Positions 36,848 through 42,899 of a DNA stretch of 42,899 nucleotides are shown one piece after another. This DNA comes from Saliphagus infecundisoli. Lineage in GTDB: Archaea; Halobacteriota; Halobacteria; Halobacteriales; Natrialbaceae. Made by a program: the position numbers and the translations under genes. How positions within the stretch are numbered: position 1 is the stretch's first letter; each line of letters opens with the position of its first letter. Location of the stretch: contig NZ_JAIWHV010000029.1 of the NCBI RefSeq assembly GCF_020177375.1, forward strand, positions 1-42,899, written 5' to 3'. The notes under the pieces were generated by a model that made no database searches, was not told the DNA's origin, and saw only the letters and a list, made by a program, of their open reading frames with translations.

Positions 36848-38908
36848 ATGACCAACTGGCTCATAAAGCGGGTGGCACAGGCGGCCTTCACCGTGTTGGT
36901 CGTCTTCCATCTCACGTTCGCGCTCGTGCGCCTCATGCCGGGGGACCCGGTCGAGGCGATGATGGTCGAGATGGTAAACGAGGGGATGCCGTCGGAGACG
37001 GCCCGCCAGCTCGTCGAACTCCACTTGAGCATCAACCCGAACCAACCCCTGCACATCCAGTACATCCAGTACATGTCCTCGCTGTTCCAGGGGGATCTGG
37101 GCCACTCGATGTCCCAGAACGCGTCGGTGAACTCGGTGCTCGCGGAGGCGGTCCCGTGGACGATCTTCTACATGTCGATCGCCATGGTCATCGTCTTCAC
37201 CTCGAGCATCTGTCTGGGGGCGATCATGGCCTACTACGAAGGCTCGAAGTTCGACGCGGGGATGACCGGCTTCGCCGTCGTCGAGGGCTCGACGCCGTAC
37301 TACGTCGCCGCGCTCTTGCTCTCGTTCGTCTTCGCCTACCAGCTCGGCTGGTTCCCGACGAGCGCGCGCTATCCAGGGGAGGCGACACCCGGGCTCAACT
37401 ACGAGTTCGTCCGCGGGGCCTTACACCACGCCGCCCTGCCGATCGCCTCGATGATCGTCACCGGGGCGGCGGCCTCGCTTGACATGCGGGGCAACTCCAT
37501 CAGCGTCCTCGGCTCCGATCACATCCGGGTCGCCAAGCTCCGGGGACTGCCCCCGACCCGGATCGCGCTGCGATACGTGATGCGCAACGCCATCCTCCCG
37601 CTTTACACCGGGCTTCTCCTCCTCATGGCTGGGATGATCGGCGGCTCGATCGTCCTAGAGGAGGTTTTCCAGTACCGCGGGATGGGCTGGTACATGTACG
37701 AGGGGGTCAACAACCGCGACTACCCGCTGATGGTCGGCGGGTTCATGATCATCTGTATCGCGGTCGTGATCGCCATGTTCATCGCGGACCTCACCTACAG
37801 CCGAATCGACCCGCGCGCGAAGACCGGTCGCGACGACGCCGAGGTCTACGGCAGTTCGACTGGCGTCCCGCTCCGCACCCAGATCAAACGCTACGTGAAG
37901 CGTCTCACGGGCAACCACGAGCCCGCGACTCGTGCCGACGGCGGCGCGGCCCGCCGGGAGTTCCTGACCGACGAGGGACGCGTCGAGGTCGACCGCAAAG
38001 AAATCCTCTACCGGAAGCTGGATCGGTCGGTCTACGCGCCCGCGAAGGTCGTCCTTTCCGACTGGCGGGGAGTGACTGGGATCGTGATCATCGTGGCGTT
38101 TACCATCCTGGGGATCGTCGGTCCCGGCTACACCAAGAGCCCGACAGCGACGTTCGATCGGTGGGTAACTCCGATGCAGGGCGGACTCGAACACCCGCTG
38201 GGGACGTCAAACACCGGGACCGACATCCTCGCGCTGATGGTCCACGGAACGACGCCGGTGATGATCATGATCACCGCCGGCGCGATCGCGACGGTCACCC
38301 TCGGGGTCGCCGTCGGAACCCTCTCGGGCTTCCGGGGCGGGAGCACCGATCGGGTGCTGATGACGATCTGTGACACCGTCATGGCGATTCCGGGGCTTCC
38401 CCTCATCATCGTCATCGCGGCGATCATCGAACCCCGGCATCCGGCGATGATCGGGCTCATCCTCTCGGTGGCCGCCTGGGGGGGACTCGGCCGGGCGATC
38501 CGCTCGGAGGTCCTGAAGGTCCGCAGCTACGAGTACGTCGAGGCCTCCCGCGCGATGGGGGTCGGTACGGTCTCGATCATCCTCAAGGACATCCTCCCGA
38601 ACATCGTGCCGTACGTGCTGATGAACCTCGCGAACCACGCCCGACAGATCATCTTCTCGTCGGTCGCGCTCTACTACCTCGGCTTCCTTCCCCGGAGCAA
38701 CAACAACTGGGGGGTCGTCCTCGACGCCGCCGAGGAGTCCGGCGCGTTGCTGGCGACCGACCAGGTTCACTATATGTTCGCGCCGGTCGTCTTCATCGCG
38801 CTTCTCTCGATGGGGCTGATCCTGCTGGCCCAGTCGTTAGACCGGATCAGCAACCCCCGCATCCGCGCCCGCCATGCCAAGTCCGCCGAGGACGACGAGC
38901 CAGTCTAA
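36848..38908 (+). CDS. fused Opp/Dpp-type ABC permease (DppB-DppC in one protein)
   Basis: A 686-residue membrane protein that contains both permease subunits. Residues 1 to about 325 are a DppB-type domain (LIKRVAQAAFTVLVVF start; EAA loop VAKLRGLPPTRIALRYVMRNAILP; EEVFQYRGMGWYMYEGV). A hydrophilic linker of about 80 residues follows, then a DppC-type domain (about 400-670) with LGTSNTGTDILALMVHG and EAA loop VEASRAMGVGTVSIILKDILPNIVP. The two are usually separate genes. No stop or frame change lies between them. It should pair with the OppD/OppF ATPases and the two lipoproteins. Its stop overlaps that of the convergent xylose dehydrogenase gene by three bases. Confidence 0.9.
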   Translation: MTNWLIKRVAQAAFTVLVVFHLTFALVRLMPGDPVEAMMVEMVNEGMPSETARQLVELHLSINPNQPLHIQYIQYMSSLFQGDLGHSMSQNASVNSVLAEAVPWTIFYMSIAMVIVFTSSICLGAIMAYYEGSKFDAGMTGFAVVEGSTPYYVAALLLSFVFAYQLGWFPTSARYPGEATPGLNYEFVRGALHHAALPIASMIVTGAAASLDMRGNSISVLGSDHIRVAKLRGLPPTRIALRYVMRNAILPLYTGLLLLMAGMIGGSIVLEEVFQYRGMGWYMYEGVNNRDYPLMVGGFMIICIAVVIAMFIADLTYSRIDPRAKTGRDDAEVYGSSTGVPLRTQIKRYVKRLTGNHEPATRADGGAARREFLTDEGRVEVDRKEILYRKLDRSVYAPAKVVLSDWRGVTGIVIIVAFTILGIVGPGYTKSPTATFDRWVTPMQGGLEHPLGTSNTGTDILALMVHGTTPVMIMITAGAIATVTLGVAVGTLSGFRGGSTDRVLMTICDTVMAIPGLPLIIVIAAIIEPRHPAMIGLILSVAAWGGLGRAIRSEVLKVRSYEYVEASRAMGVGTVSIILKDILPNIVPYVLMNLANHARQIIFSSVALYYLGFLPRSNNNWGVVLDAAEESGALLATDQVHYMFAPVVFIALLSMGLILLAQSLDRISNPRIRARHAKSAEDDEPV

Positions 38909-39957
38909 CCTCTCAGTTCGATCCGTTTTCCGCGTTCGCTCGAGTCGTACACCGCCTCCGTAATCCGCATGTCGACGAGCCCGTGTCGGCCGTCGGGCCC
39001 GCTCTCGCCGCGAGCCGCGAAGTAATCGAACTCCTCTCTGACCTCACTCGGCGCCGTGGCGTCGAACGTGACCGTCCCCCCGTCGGTCTCGACCGTTATC
39101 TCCCGGTCGTCGTCGATCCCGAACACCGAGTCGACGACGATCCGGCCCTCCGTGCCCGTGACGGCGAAGCGACTCGCCGAGGCCGCGCCGAAACTCGCCG
39201 CACACGTCGCGGTCACTGCCGCCGGGAACTCGAGCTGTGCGGTCACGTGTTCGTCGACACCCTCGAAGGCGGGCCGGGTGGAGTGGGCCGTCGCCCGGAC
39301 CGCGATCGGGTCCTCGCCGAGGACGAAGCGGGCGGTGTTGATCGGGTAGACGCCGATGTCCATCAGGGCGCCCCCGCCCGCGAGGTCGGGGTCGATCCGC
39401 CACTGGTCGGGATCGCCGCCGTCGAGCAGGGAAAAGGAGAACTCGCCGTCGATCCGGACCGGATCGCCGACGACTCCATCACTGATCTGCCGGCGGAGCC
39501 AGCGGATCGAGCGGGCGGTCTGCATCCGGTAGGCCGTCATCAGCGTGACGCCGCCGTCCTCGCAGGCGGCGACGAGGCGCTCGGCCCGGTCGGCGGTCGC
39601 CTCGAGTGGCTTCTCACAGAGCACGTCCTTGCCGAGGTCGGCGGCGGTCTCGACGTGGGGGAGGTGGAGGGCGTTGGGCGTACAGACGTAGACCGCGTCG
39701 TAGGCCTCGCTTCCCTCGCCCGCGCCGTACTCCTCGTAGGAGAGCGCGCGGTCGGCGTCGAACTCCTCGGCGACCTCCCTCGCCTTCTCGGGGGAGCCGC
39801 TGACGACGACCGTCGTCTCGCAGTAGTCCGCGGCCTCGATCGCGGGCAGTGCGGTGTTCCGGGCGAAGCCGCCGAGGCCGATTACCGCGAAGCGGACGGG
39901 CGTGTCAGCCTGGTCGTTCCAGTCGCGTTCGAACCGCGTCGGTATCTCGAGGTCCAT
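38905..39957 (-). CDS. gfo6: D-xylose 1-dehydrogenase (NADP+), Gfo6/XacA type
   Basis: A 350-residue Gfo/Idh/MocA enzyme. The N terminus (FERDWNDQADTPVRFAVIGLGGFARNTALPA), LCEKPLEATADRAERLV with the catalytic Lys, TAYRMQTARSIRW, DPDQWRIDPDLAGGGALMDIGVYPINTARF and the tail HGLVDMRITEAVYDSSERG closely follow the known haloarchaeal D-xylose dehydrogenase. It oxidises D-xylose to xylonolactone, the first step of the oxidative pathway continued by the dehydratases in this window. An IR TTAACGC-AG-GCGTTAA lies directly upstream of its promoter, suggesting control by a dimeric regulator. The lactonase for the next step is not seen here. Confidence 0.88.
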   Translation of the reverse strand: MDLEIPTRFERDWNDQADTPVRFAVIGLGGFARNTALPAIEAADYCETTVVVSGSPEKAREVAEEFDADRALSYEEYGAGEGSEAYDAVYVCTPNALHLPHVETAADLGKDVLCEKPLEATADRAERLVAACEDGGVTLMTAYRMQTARSIRWLRRQISDGVVGDPVRIDGEFSFSLLDGGDPDQWRIDPDLAGGGALMDIGVYPINTARFVLGEDPIAVRATAHSTRPAFEGVDEHVTAQLEFPAAVTATCAASFGAASASRFAVTGTEGRIVVDSVFGIDDDREITVETDGGTVTFDATAPSEVREEFDYFAARGESGPDGRHGLVDMRITEAVYDSSERGKRIELRG

Positions 39958-39987
39958 ACCCTCGGTTGAGGACGGGATCGGTTAACC

Positions 39988-40003
39988 TTAACGCAGGCGT
40001 TAA
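39988..40003 (-). promoter_or_regulatory. perfect palindrome upstream of xylose dehydrogenase, putative operator
   Basis: TTAACGC-AG-GCGTTAA: two perfect 7-base arms around two bases, 31-46 bases before the ATG at 39957. The likely TATA region (taaggttaacc on the minus strand) overlaps its start-proximal end. This is where a haloarchaeal activator or repressor would be expected to bind; the IclR-type regulator in the window is a candidate. Confidence 0.55.
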
Positions 40004-40156
40004 TTCCCCTTCCTCAACGAGCACCGCACTCCGCCGACCGGCGGACAAGGAGCGGAGTAGGGAGGGAGGCAGTGCCGTCATCATCTGTTCTTTCGTCTGA
40101 TTCACCATGCGTCGGAATATTCATATAGTTGGATATAATACATATAAAGGCACCCG

Positions 40157-40555
40157 ATGGCCTACAACCTCGATTCAGGTTCGCACTCGGTCTATTCGCT
40201 CCACTATCACCTGATACTCGTCACGAAGTGTCGGAGTGAAGTCTTGACCGAAGACAGAACCAATTTCATCCACGAGGTCATCGACGGGTTCGCAGACAAC
40301 TACGGCGTCGAGGTCTCGCACCTCGACGGCGAAGACGACCACATACACGTCCTGTTCACAACGAAACCCACGACGAACCTCGTGAAGTTCGTCAACACGC
40401 TCAAGGGAGCGACTGCGCGGAGGGTTCGCAATGAGTTCCCCGAACTCAAGGACGAACAGGGAGATTCGTTCTGGAACGACTCGTACTGTCTCATCTTGAC
40501 GGGACAGGTCTCACTCGACGTGCTCACCGAGTATGTCGACAACCAGCGCCGATGA
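40157..40555 (+). CDS. tnpA: IS200/IS605 transposase TnpA (Y1, HUH type)
   Basis: A 132-residue single-strand transposase. The HUH pair is His62-Ile-His64 in DDHIHVLF and the catalytic Tyr is Tyr126 in EYVDNQRR; VYSLHYHLILVTKCR is the usual N-terminal strand. It cuts and rejoins one DNA strand at the element's ends. A tataatacatataaa box about 13-28 bases upstream is its promoter. Full length and motifs indicate an intact enzyme. The stop codon overlaps the tnpB start (ATGA). Confidence 0.95.
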   Translation: MAYNLDSGSHSVYSLHYHLILVTKCRSEVLTEDRTNFIHEVIDGFADNYGVEVSHLDGEDDHIHVLFTTKPTTNLVKFVNTLKGATARRVRNEFPELKDEQGDSFWNDSYCLILTGQVSLDVLTEYVDNQRR

Positions 40556-41778
40556 ATTGCACCTACCGGTTCCGGCTCAATCCCACGCCCGAACAGAAAG
40601 AGCGGTTGGCGTGGACACTGGATACCTGCCGACAGGTCCGCAACCACTTCCTGCATCGGATGAATCGGCTGGAAGACCCGTCGTACACACCAGAACAGAA
40701 TCGTCTCCCGAAACTCAAAAAGTGGTGGACCGACCTCCAGTCGGTCCACTCGAAAGTGCTTCAGATGGTCGTTCGCCGCCTCTACAAGGACCGTTCGAAC
40801 CTTGCGAAAAAGGCGAAGAAGGGCTCCAACGTCGGCAAACTCAAGTGGAAAGGTGTAGGCGACTACTATTCGTTCACGTACAACCAGACCGGCTTCGAAC
40901 TCAAGAAAACGAGTGGCCGCGACAGGTTGCACCTTTCGAAGATTGGCGACGTTCCCGTGGTTGCTCACCGAGACCTCCCCGACGACGCCACGACAACTGG
41001 CGTCGTCGTGAAACGCGAAGCCACCGGACGGTGGTACGCTTCGCTCCAATTCGACACCGGCGTCGAAGCACCTCCGAAACCGGACAACCCGGAGCAGTGT
41101 GTCGGTATCGACGTGGGAATACTGAAATACACCCACGACACCGACGGCCACGCCGTCGGGTCGTTGGACCTCTCGGCCGAACAAGAGCGGTTAGAACACG
41201 AACAGCGTGTCCTCTCGCGCAAAGAGCACGGGTCGACCAACTACCGCGAACAGCAACGGAAAGTTGCTCGACGCCATGCCGACATCAAGCGAAAGCGCCG
41301 CGACTTCCTGCACAAGCTCTCGAGGTGGTACGCCGAGACCTACGACCTCGTGGCGGTCGAAAAGTTGGACGCAAAGAACATGATGGAACTGCCGTCGAAC
41401 TCGCACAACCGTGCGAGTGCGGCATGGGCAACGTTTCGGACGTTGCTGAAGTGGAAGTGCAAACGCGAAGGAACTCACTTCGCGGAGGTCGAACCAGCAG
41501 GAACCACCAAAGAGTGCGCGGCTTGCGGTGTCGAGACCGAGAAACCACTGTGGGTCCGCGACCATTCCTGTCCCGCCTGCGGGTTCGAAGCGGACAGGGA
41601 CGAAAACGCCGCGTGGAACGTGCTCCACCGCGGATTCGGACAATTAGGCATGGGCTGTGCCGAATCAACGCCCTCGGAGACTGCAGTCCCTACGGACACC
41701 TCCTTTCAGCAGGTGTCTGCAAACCGCGTCGTCGAACAGGGAAGCCCCGCCCTCACCGAGCGCGTCAGCGCGAACTAA
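40552..41778 (+). CDS. tnpB: RNA-guided endonuclease TnpB (IS200/IS605 OrfB)
   Basis: A 408-residue TnpB. RuvC acid residues are Asp187 (VGIDVGILKY), Glu270 (VAVEKLDAKNM) and Asp350 (DRDENAAWN); the zinc finger has Cys322-x2-Cys325 and Cys340-x2-Cys343. The N-terminal helix region (YRFRLNPTPEQKERL) is the usual start. TnpB uses an RNA from its own 3' end to cut DNA at the empty donor site, which favours element retention. All catalytic residues are present. The last 40 bases of the gene overlap a stem-loop expected for that RNA. Confidence 0.94.
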   Translation: MNCTYRFRLNPTPEQKERLAWTLDTCRQVRNHFLHRMNRLEDPSYTPEQNRLPKLKKWWTDLQSVHSKVLQMVVRRLYKDRSNLAKKAKKGSNVGKLKWKGVGDYYSFTYNQTGFELKKTSGRDRLHLSKIGDVPVVAHRDLPDDATTTGVVVKREATGRWYASLQFDTGVEAPPKPDNPEQCVGIDVGILKYTHDTDGHAVGSLDLSAEQERLEHEQRVLSRKEHGSTNYREQQRKVARRHADIKRKRRDFLHKLSRWYAETYDLVAVEKLDAKNMMELPSNSHNRASAAWATFRTLLKWKCKREGTHFAEVEPAGTTKECAACGVETEKPLWVRDHSCPACGFEADRDENAAWNVLHRGFGQLGMGCAESTPSETAVPTDTSFQQVSANRVVEQGSPALTERVSAN

Positions 41779-41785
41779 GGCGGGG
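41745..41785 (+). ncRNA. putative omega-RNA (reRNA) terminal stem-loop at the tnpB 3' end
   Basis: CCCCGCC (41745-41751) pairs with GGCGGGG (41779-41785), enclosing a smaller CGCG-TCAG-CGCG hairpin (41761-41772); the tnpB stop codon is inside the structure. TnpB guide RNAs end with such structured sequence at the element's right end, with the guide copied from the flanking DNA. The full RNA probably starts well inside tnpB; only the visible stem is given here. Confidence 0.5.
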
Positions 41786-41850
41786 AGAAGTCACAAGAGT
41801 AGGTGGCGGATACCACAACCCCTTTGATCGGGCTTCCCGATCGACCGGGC

Positions 41851-42615
41851 ATGGACAGGTCTACTGACGTGAGCGTCGAGGGACGGTCGGCGGTCGTGAT
41901 CGGCGGGACCAGCGGCATCGGGCGGGCGATCGCGCTCGCGTTCGCCGAGGACGGGGCGGACGTCGTCGCCGCGAGCCGGGACCCCGAGGCCGGCGAGGCG
42001 GTCGCCGCGGAACTCCGCGAGCGGGGTGCCGAAACGACGGGGGCCACCTGTGACGTCACCGACGGCGACTCGCTCGAACGGCTCCGCGAGGACGCCGTCG
42101 AGGCGATGGGCGACGTCGACGTCCTCGTCAACTCCGCGGGGTCGGTCGCGCGGGCGTCGGTGACCGAGATGACCGACGAGCAGTGGAGCCAGGACATCGA
42201 CGTCTGTCTCTCCGGCGTGTTCCGGGCGTGTCGGACCTTCGGCCGCGAGATGGACGACGGTGCGATCGTCAACATCTCCTCGATGTCGGCGGGCCAGGCC
42301 AGAGAGAACCGGCCGGCGTACTGTGCGGCCAAGGCGGGGGTCAACGGACTGACCCGCGCGGCGGCGGCCGATCTCGCTCCCGAGATCCGGGTGAACGCGA
42401 TCTCGCCGGGGTTCGTCAAAACGCCCTTGGCCGGCGACGCCTTTGACGAGGGGACCGAGACCCGCGAGGCGATCGACGACCGAACGCCGATGGAGCGCGT
42501 CGCGACCCCCGAGGAGATCGCGGGGACGGCGATCTACCTCGCCAGCGACGGGGCCTCCTTTACGACCGGCGAGGAGATCGTCGTCGACGGCGCCTACGAC
42601 AAAAGCGCCCTGTAG
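41851..42615 (+). CDS. short-chain dehydrogenase/reductase (SDR)
   Basis: A 254-residue classical SDR. Cofactor motif GGTSGIGRAIAL (near residue 19), NSAG, and the catalytic Ser-Tyr-Lys in NISSMSAGQARENRPAYCAAKAG; the C terminus ITYLASDGASFTTGEEIVVDGAY-like segment is typical (read IYLASDGASFTTGEE). Start MDRSTDVSV at 41851. It is convergent with glucuronate isomerase, only six bases between stop codons. In that context it could reduce fructuronate to mannonate, or oxidise a sugar or lactone in the pentose path. Substrate cannot be read from sequence. Confidence 0.85.
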   Translation: MDRSTDVSVEGRSAVVIGGTSGIGRAIALAFAEDGADVVAASRDPEAGEAVAAELRERGAETTGATCDVTDGDSLERLREDAVEAMGDVDVLVNSAGSVARASVTEMTDEQWSQDIDVCLSGVFRACRTFGREMDDGAIVNISSMSAGQARENRPAYCAAKAGVNGLTRAAAADLAPEIRVNAISPGFVKTPLAGDAFDEGTETREAIDDRTPMERVATPEEIAGTAIYLASDGASFTTGEEIVVDGAYDKSAL

Positions 42616-42621
42616 CGCCGG

Positions 42622-42899
42622 TCAGAAGCCGTAGACCTCGCGGGGACGGTCGTAGGCCACCTCCCTGGCAACGTCGCGAGCGACCTCGATCGGGACCTGG
42701 CCGCGGGAGACCTGTCGGCCGAGGACGTTCGCCAGCGAGCGCCGGAACATCTCGAAGCGCGAGCCGTAGGAGAGCAGTTTCCGGGAGTCGCTGACCATCC
42801 CGGGGGAGTTCGCGAGCAGGGAGACGGTGCCGACGTACTCCAAGTGCTCCTCGATCCCGAACGGGCTGTCGTTGAACCACCAGGCGGGACCGACGCTGA
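42622..42899 (-). CDS. uxaC: glucuronate isomerase, C-terminal part (runs off the window)
   Basis: The last 91 residues of a gene that continues beyond the right edge. The visible end has the UxaC signature GPAWWFNDSPFGIEEHLEYV, then LLANSPGMVSDSRKLLSY, RFEMFRRSLANVLG and ARDVAYDRPREVYGF-like tail (read AREVAYDRPREVYGF). UxaC converts glucuronate to fructuronate. It would process the glucuronate freed by the GH67 alpha-glucuronidase in this window. The frame is open to the edge, so no true start is seen. Confidence 0.92.
   Translation of the reverse strand, partial: SVGPAWWFNDSPFGIEEHLEYVGTVSLLANSPGMVSDSRKLLSYGSRFEMFRRSLANVLGRQVSRGQVPIEVARDVAREVAYDRPREVYGF

Larger units (their letters stand above)
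40090..41815 (+). mobile_element. IS200/IS605-family insertion sequence (tnpA + tnpB), ends approximate
   Basis: A single-stranded-DNA transposon with a Y1 transposase and an RNA-guided TnpB nuclease, genes overlapping by four bases. The left boundary is taken before the AT-rich block (ggaatattcatatag...) at 40112 and the right boundary after the hairpin at 41745-41785; neither end can be fixed without an empty-site comparison. These elements have no terminal inverted repeats. Both proteins look intact, so it may be active. It separates the xylose dehydrogenase gene from the SDR and UxaC genes. Confidence 0.8.

Noticed and set aside
40031-40064. CCGCC-GACC-GGCGG hairpin as the IS left end
   Set aside because: The hairpin and flanking ACTCCG/CGGAGT arms are real, but nothing shows they belong to the element rather than to the xylose dehydrogenase upstream region, so the boundary was not set there.

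Overview
The window comes from a haloarchaeon (class Halobacteria). The DNA is GC-rich, the proteins are strongly acidic, exported proteins carry twin-arginine (Tat) signals with Cys lipoboxes, and many genes have an AT-rich TATA-like box about 25-33 bases before the ATG, which is the leaderless arrangement usual in haloarchaea. The genus cannot be named from the sequence. No rRNA, tRNA or CRISPR array was seen.

Most of the window is one xylan / glucuronoxylan utilisation locus. Left block (about 0.8-10.6 kb): a small unknown protein, an IclR-type regulator, a fumarylacetoacetate-hydrolase (FAH) family protein that fits 2-keto-3-deoxyxylonate dehydratase, then a sugar isomerase/epimerase-like TIM barrel, two Gfo/Idh/MocA oxidoreductases, an enolase-superfamily sugar-acid dehydratase, a ThuA-domain protein and a GH4 glycosidase. 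Next block (10.8-15.4 kb): a complete CUT1-type sugar ABC importer (ATPase, lipoprotein with a Gly-Asn linker, two permeases), followed by a small membrane protein.

Middle block (16.2-26.97 kb): a secreted GH11 xylanase with a ricin-type beta-trefoil, a malic enzyme and a tiny zinc-ribbon protein, a secreted multidomain GH10-like protein that lacks the usual acid/base glutamate, a cytoplasmic GH67 alpha-glucuronidase and a cytoplasmic GH10 xylanase. After three small membrane proteins and an RraA-family protein comes an Opp/Dpp-type importer (28.96-38.9 kb). It has two ATPases, two tandem paralogous lipoproteins whose upstream DNA was also duplicated, a second enolase-superfamily dehydratase, and one polypeptide that joins both permease domains. 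The right end holds a D-xylose dehydrogenase (Gfo6/XacA type), an IS200/IS605 element (TnpA + TnpB), an SDR oxidoreductase and the 3' end of glucuronate isomerase.

Working model (inference): GH11 and perhaps the GH10-like protein act on xylan outside the cell; the two importers take up xylo-oligosaccharides and sugars; GH67 removes (methyl)glucuronate and cytoplasmic GH10 trims the chain. Xylose then follows the oxidative pathway (xylose dehydrogenase, xylonate dehydratase, 2-keto-3-deoxyxylonate dehydratase) to 2-oxoglutarate, and malic enzyme can turn the resulting TCA carbon into pyruvate. Glucuronate would go through UxaC and possibly the SDR and the second dehydratase. No xylonolactonase, 2-oxoglutarate semialdehyde dehydrogenase or beta-xylosidase was recognised here. 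The TIM barrel, two Gfo/Idh proteins, ThuA and GH4 form a separate module that looks like redox-assisted (3-keto) glycoside cleavage.
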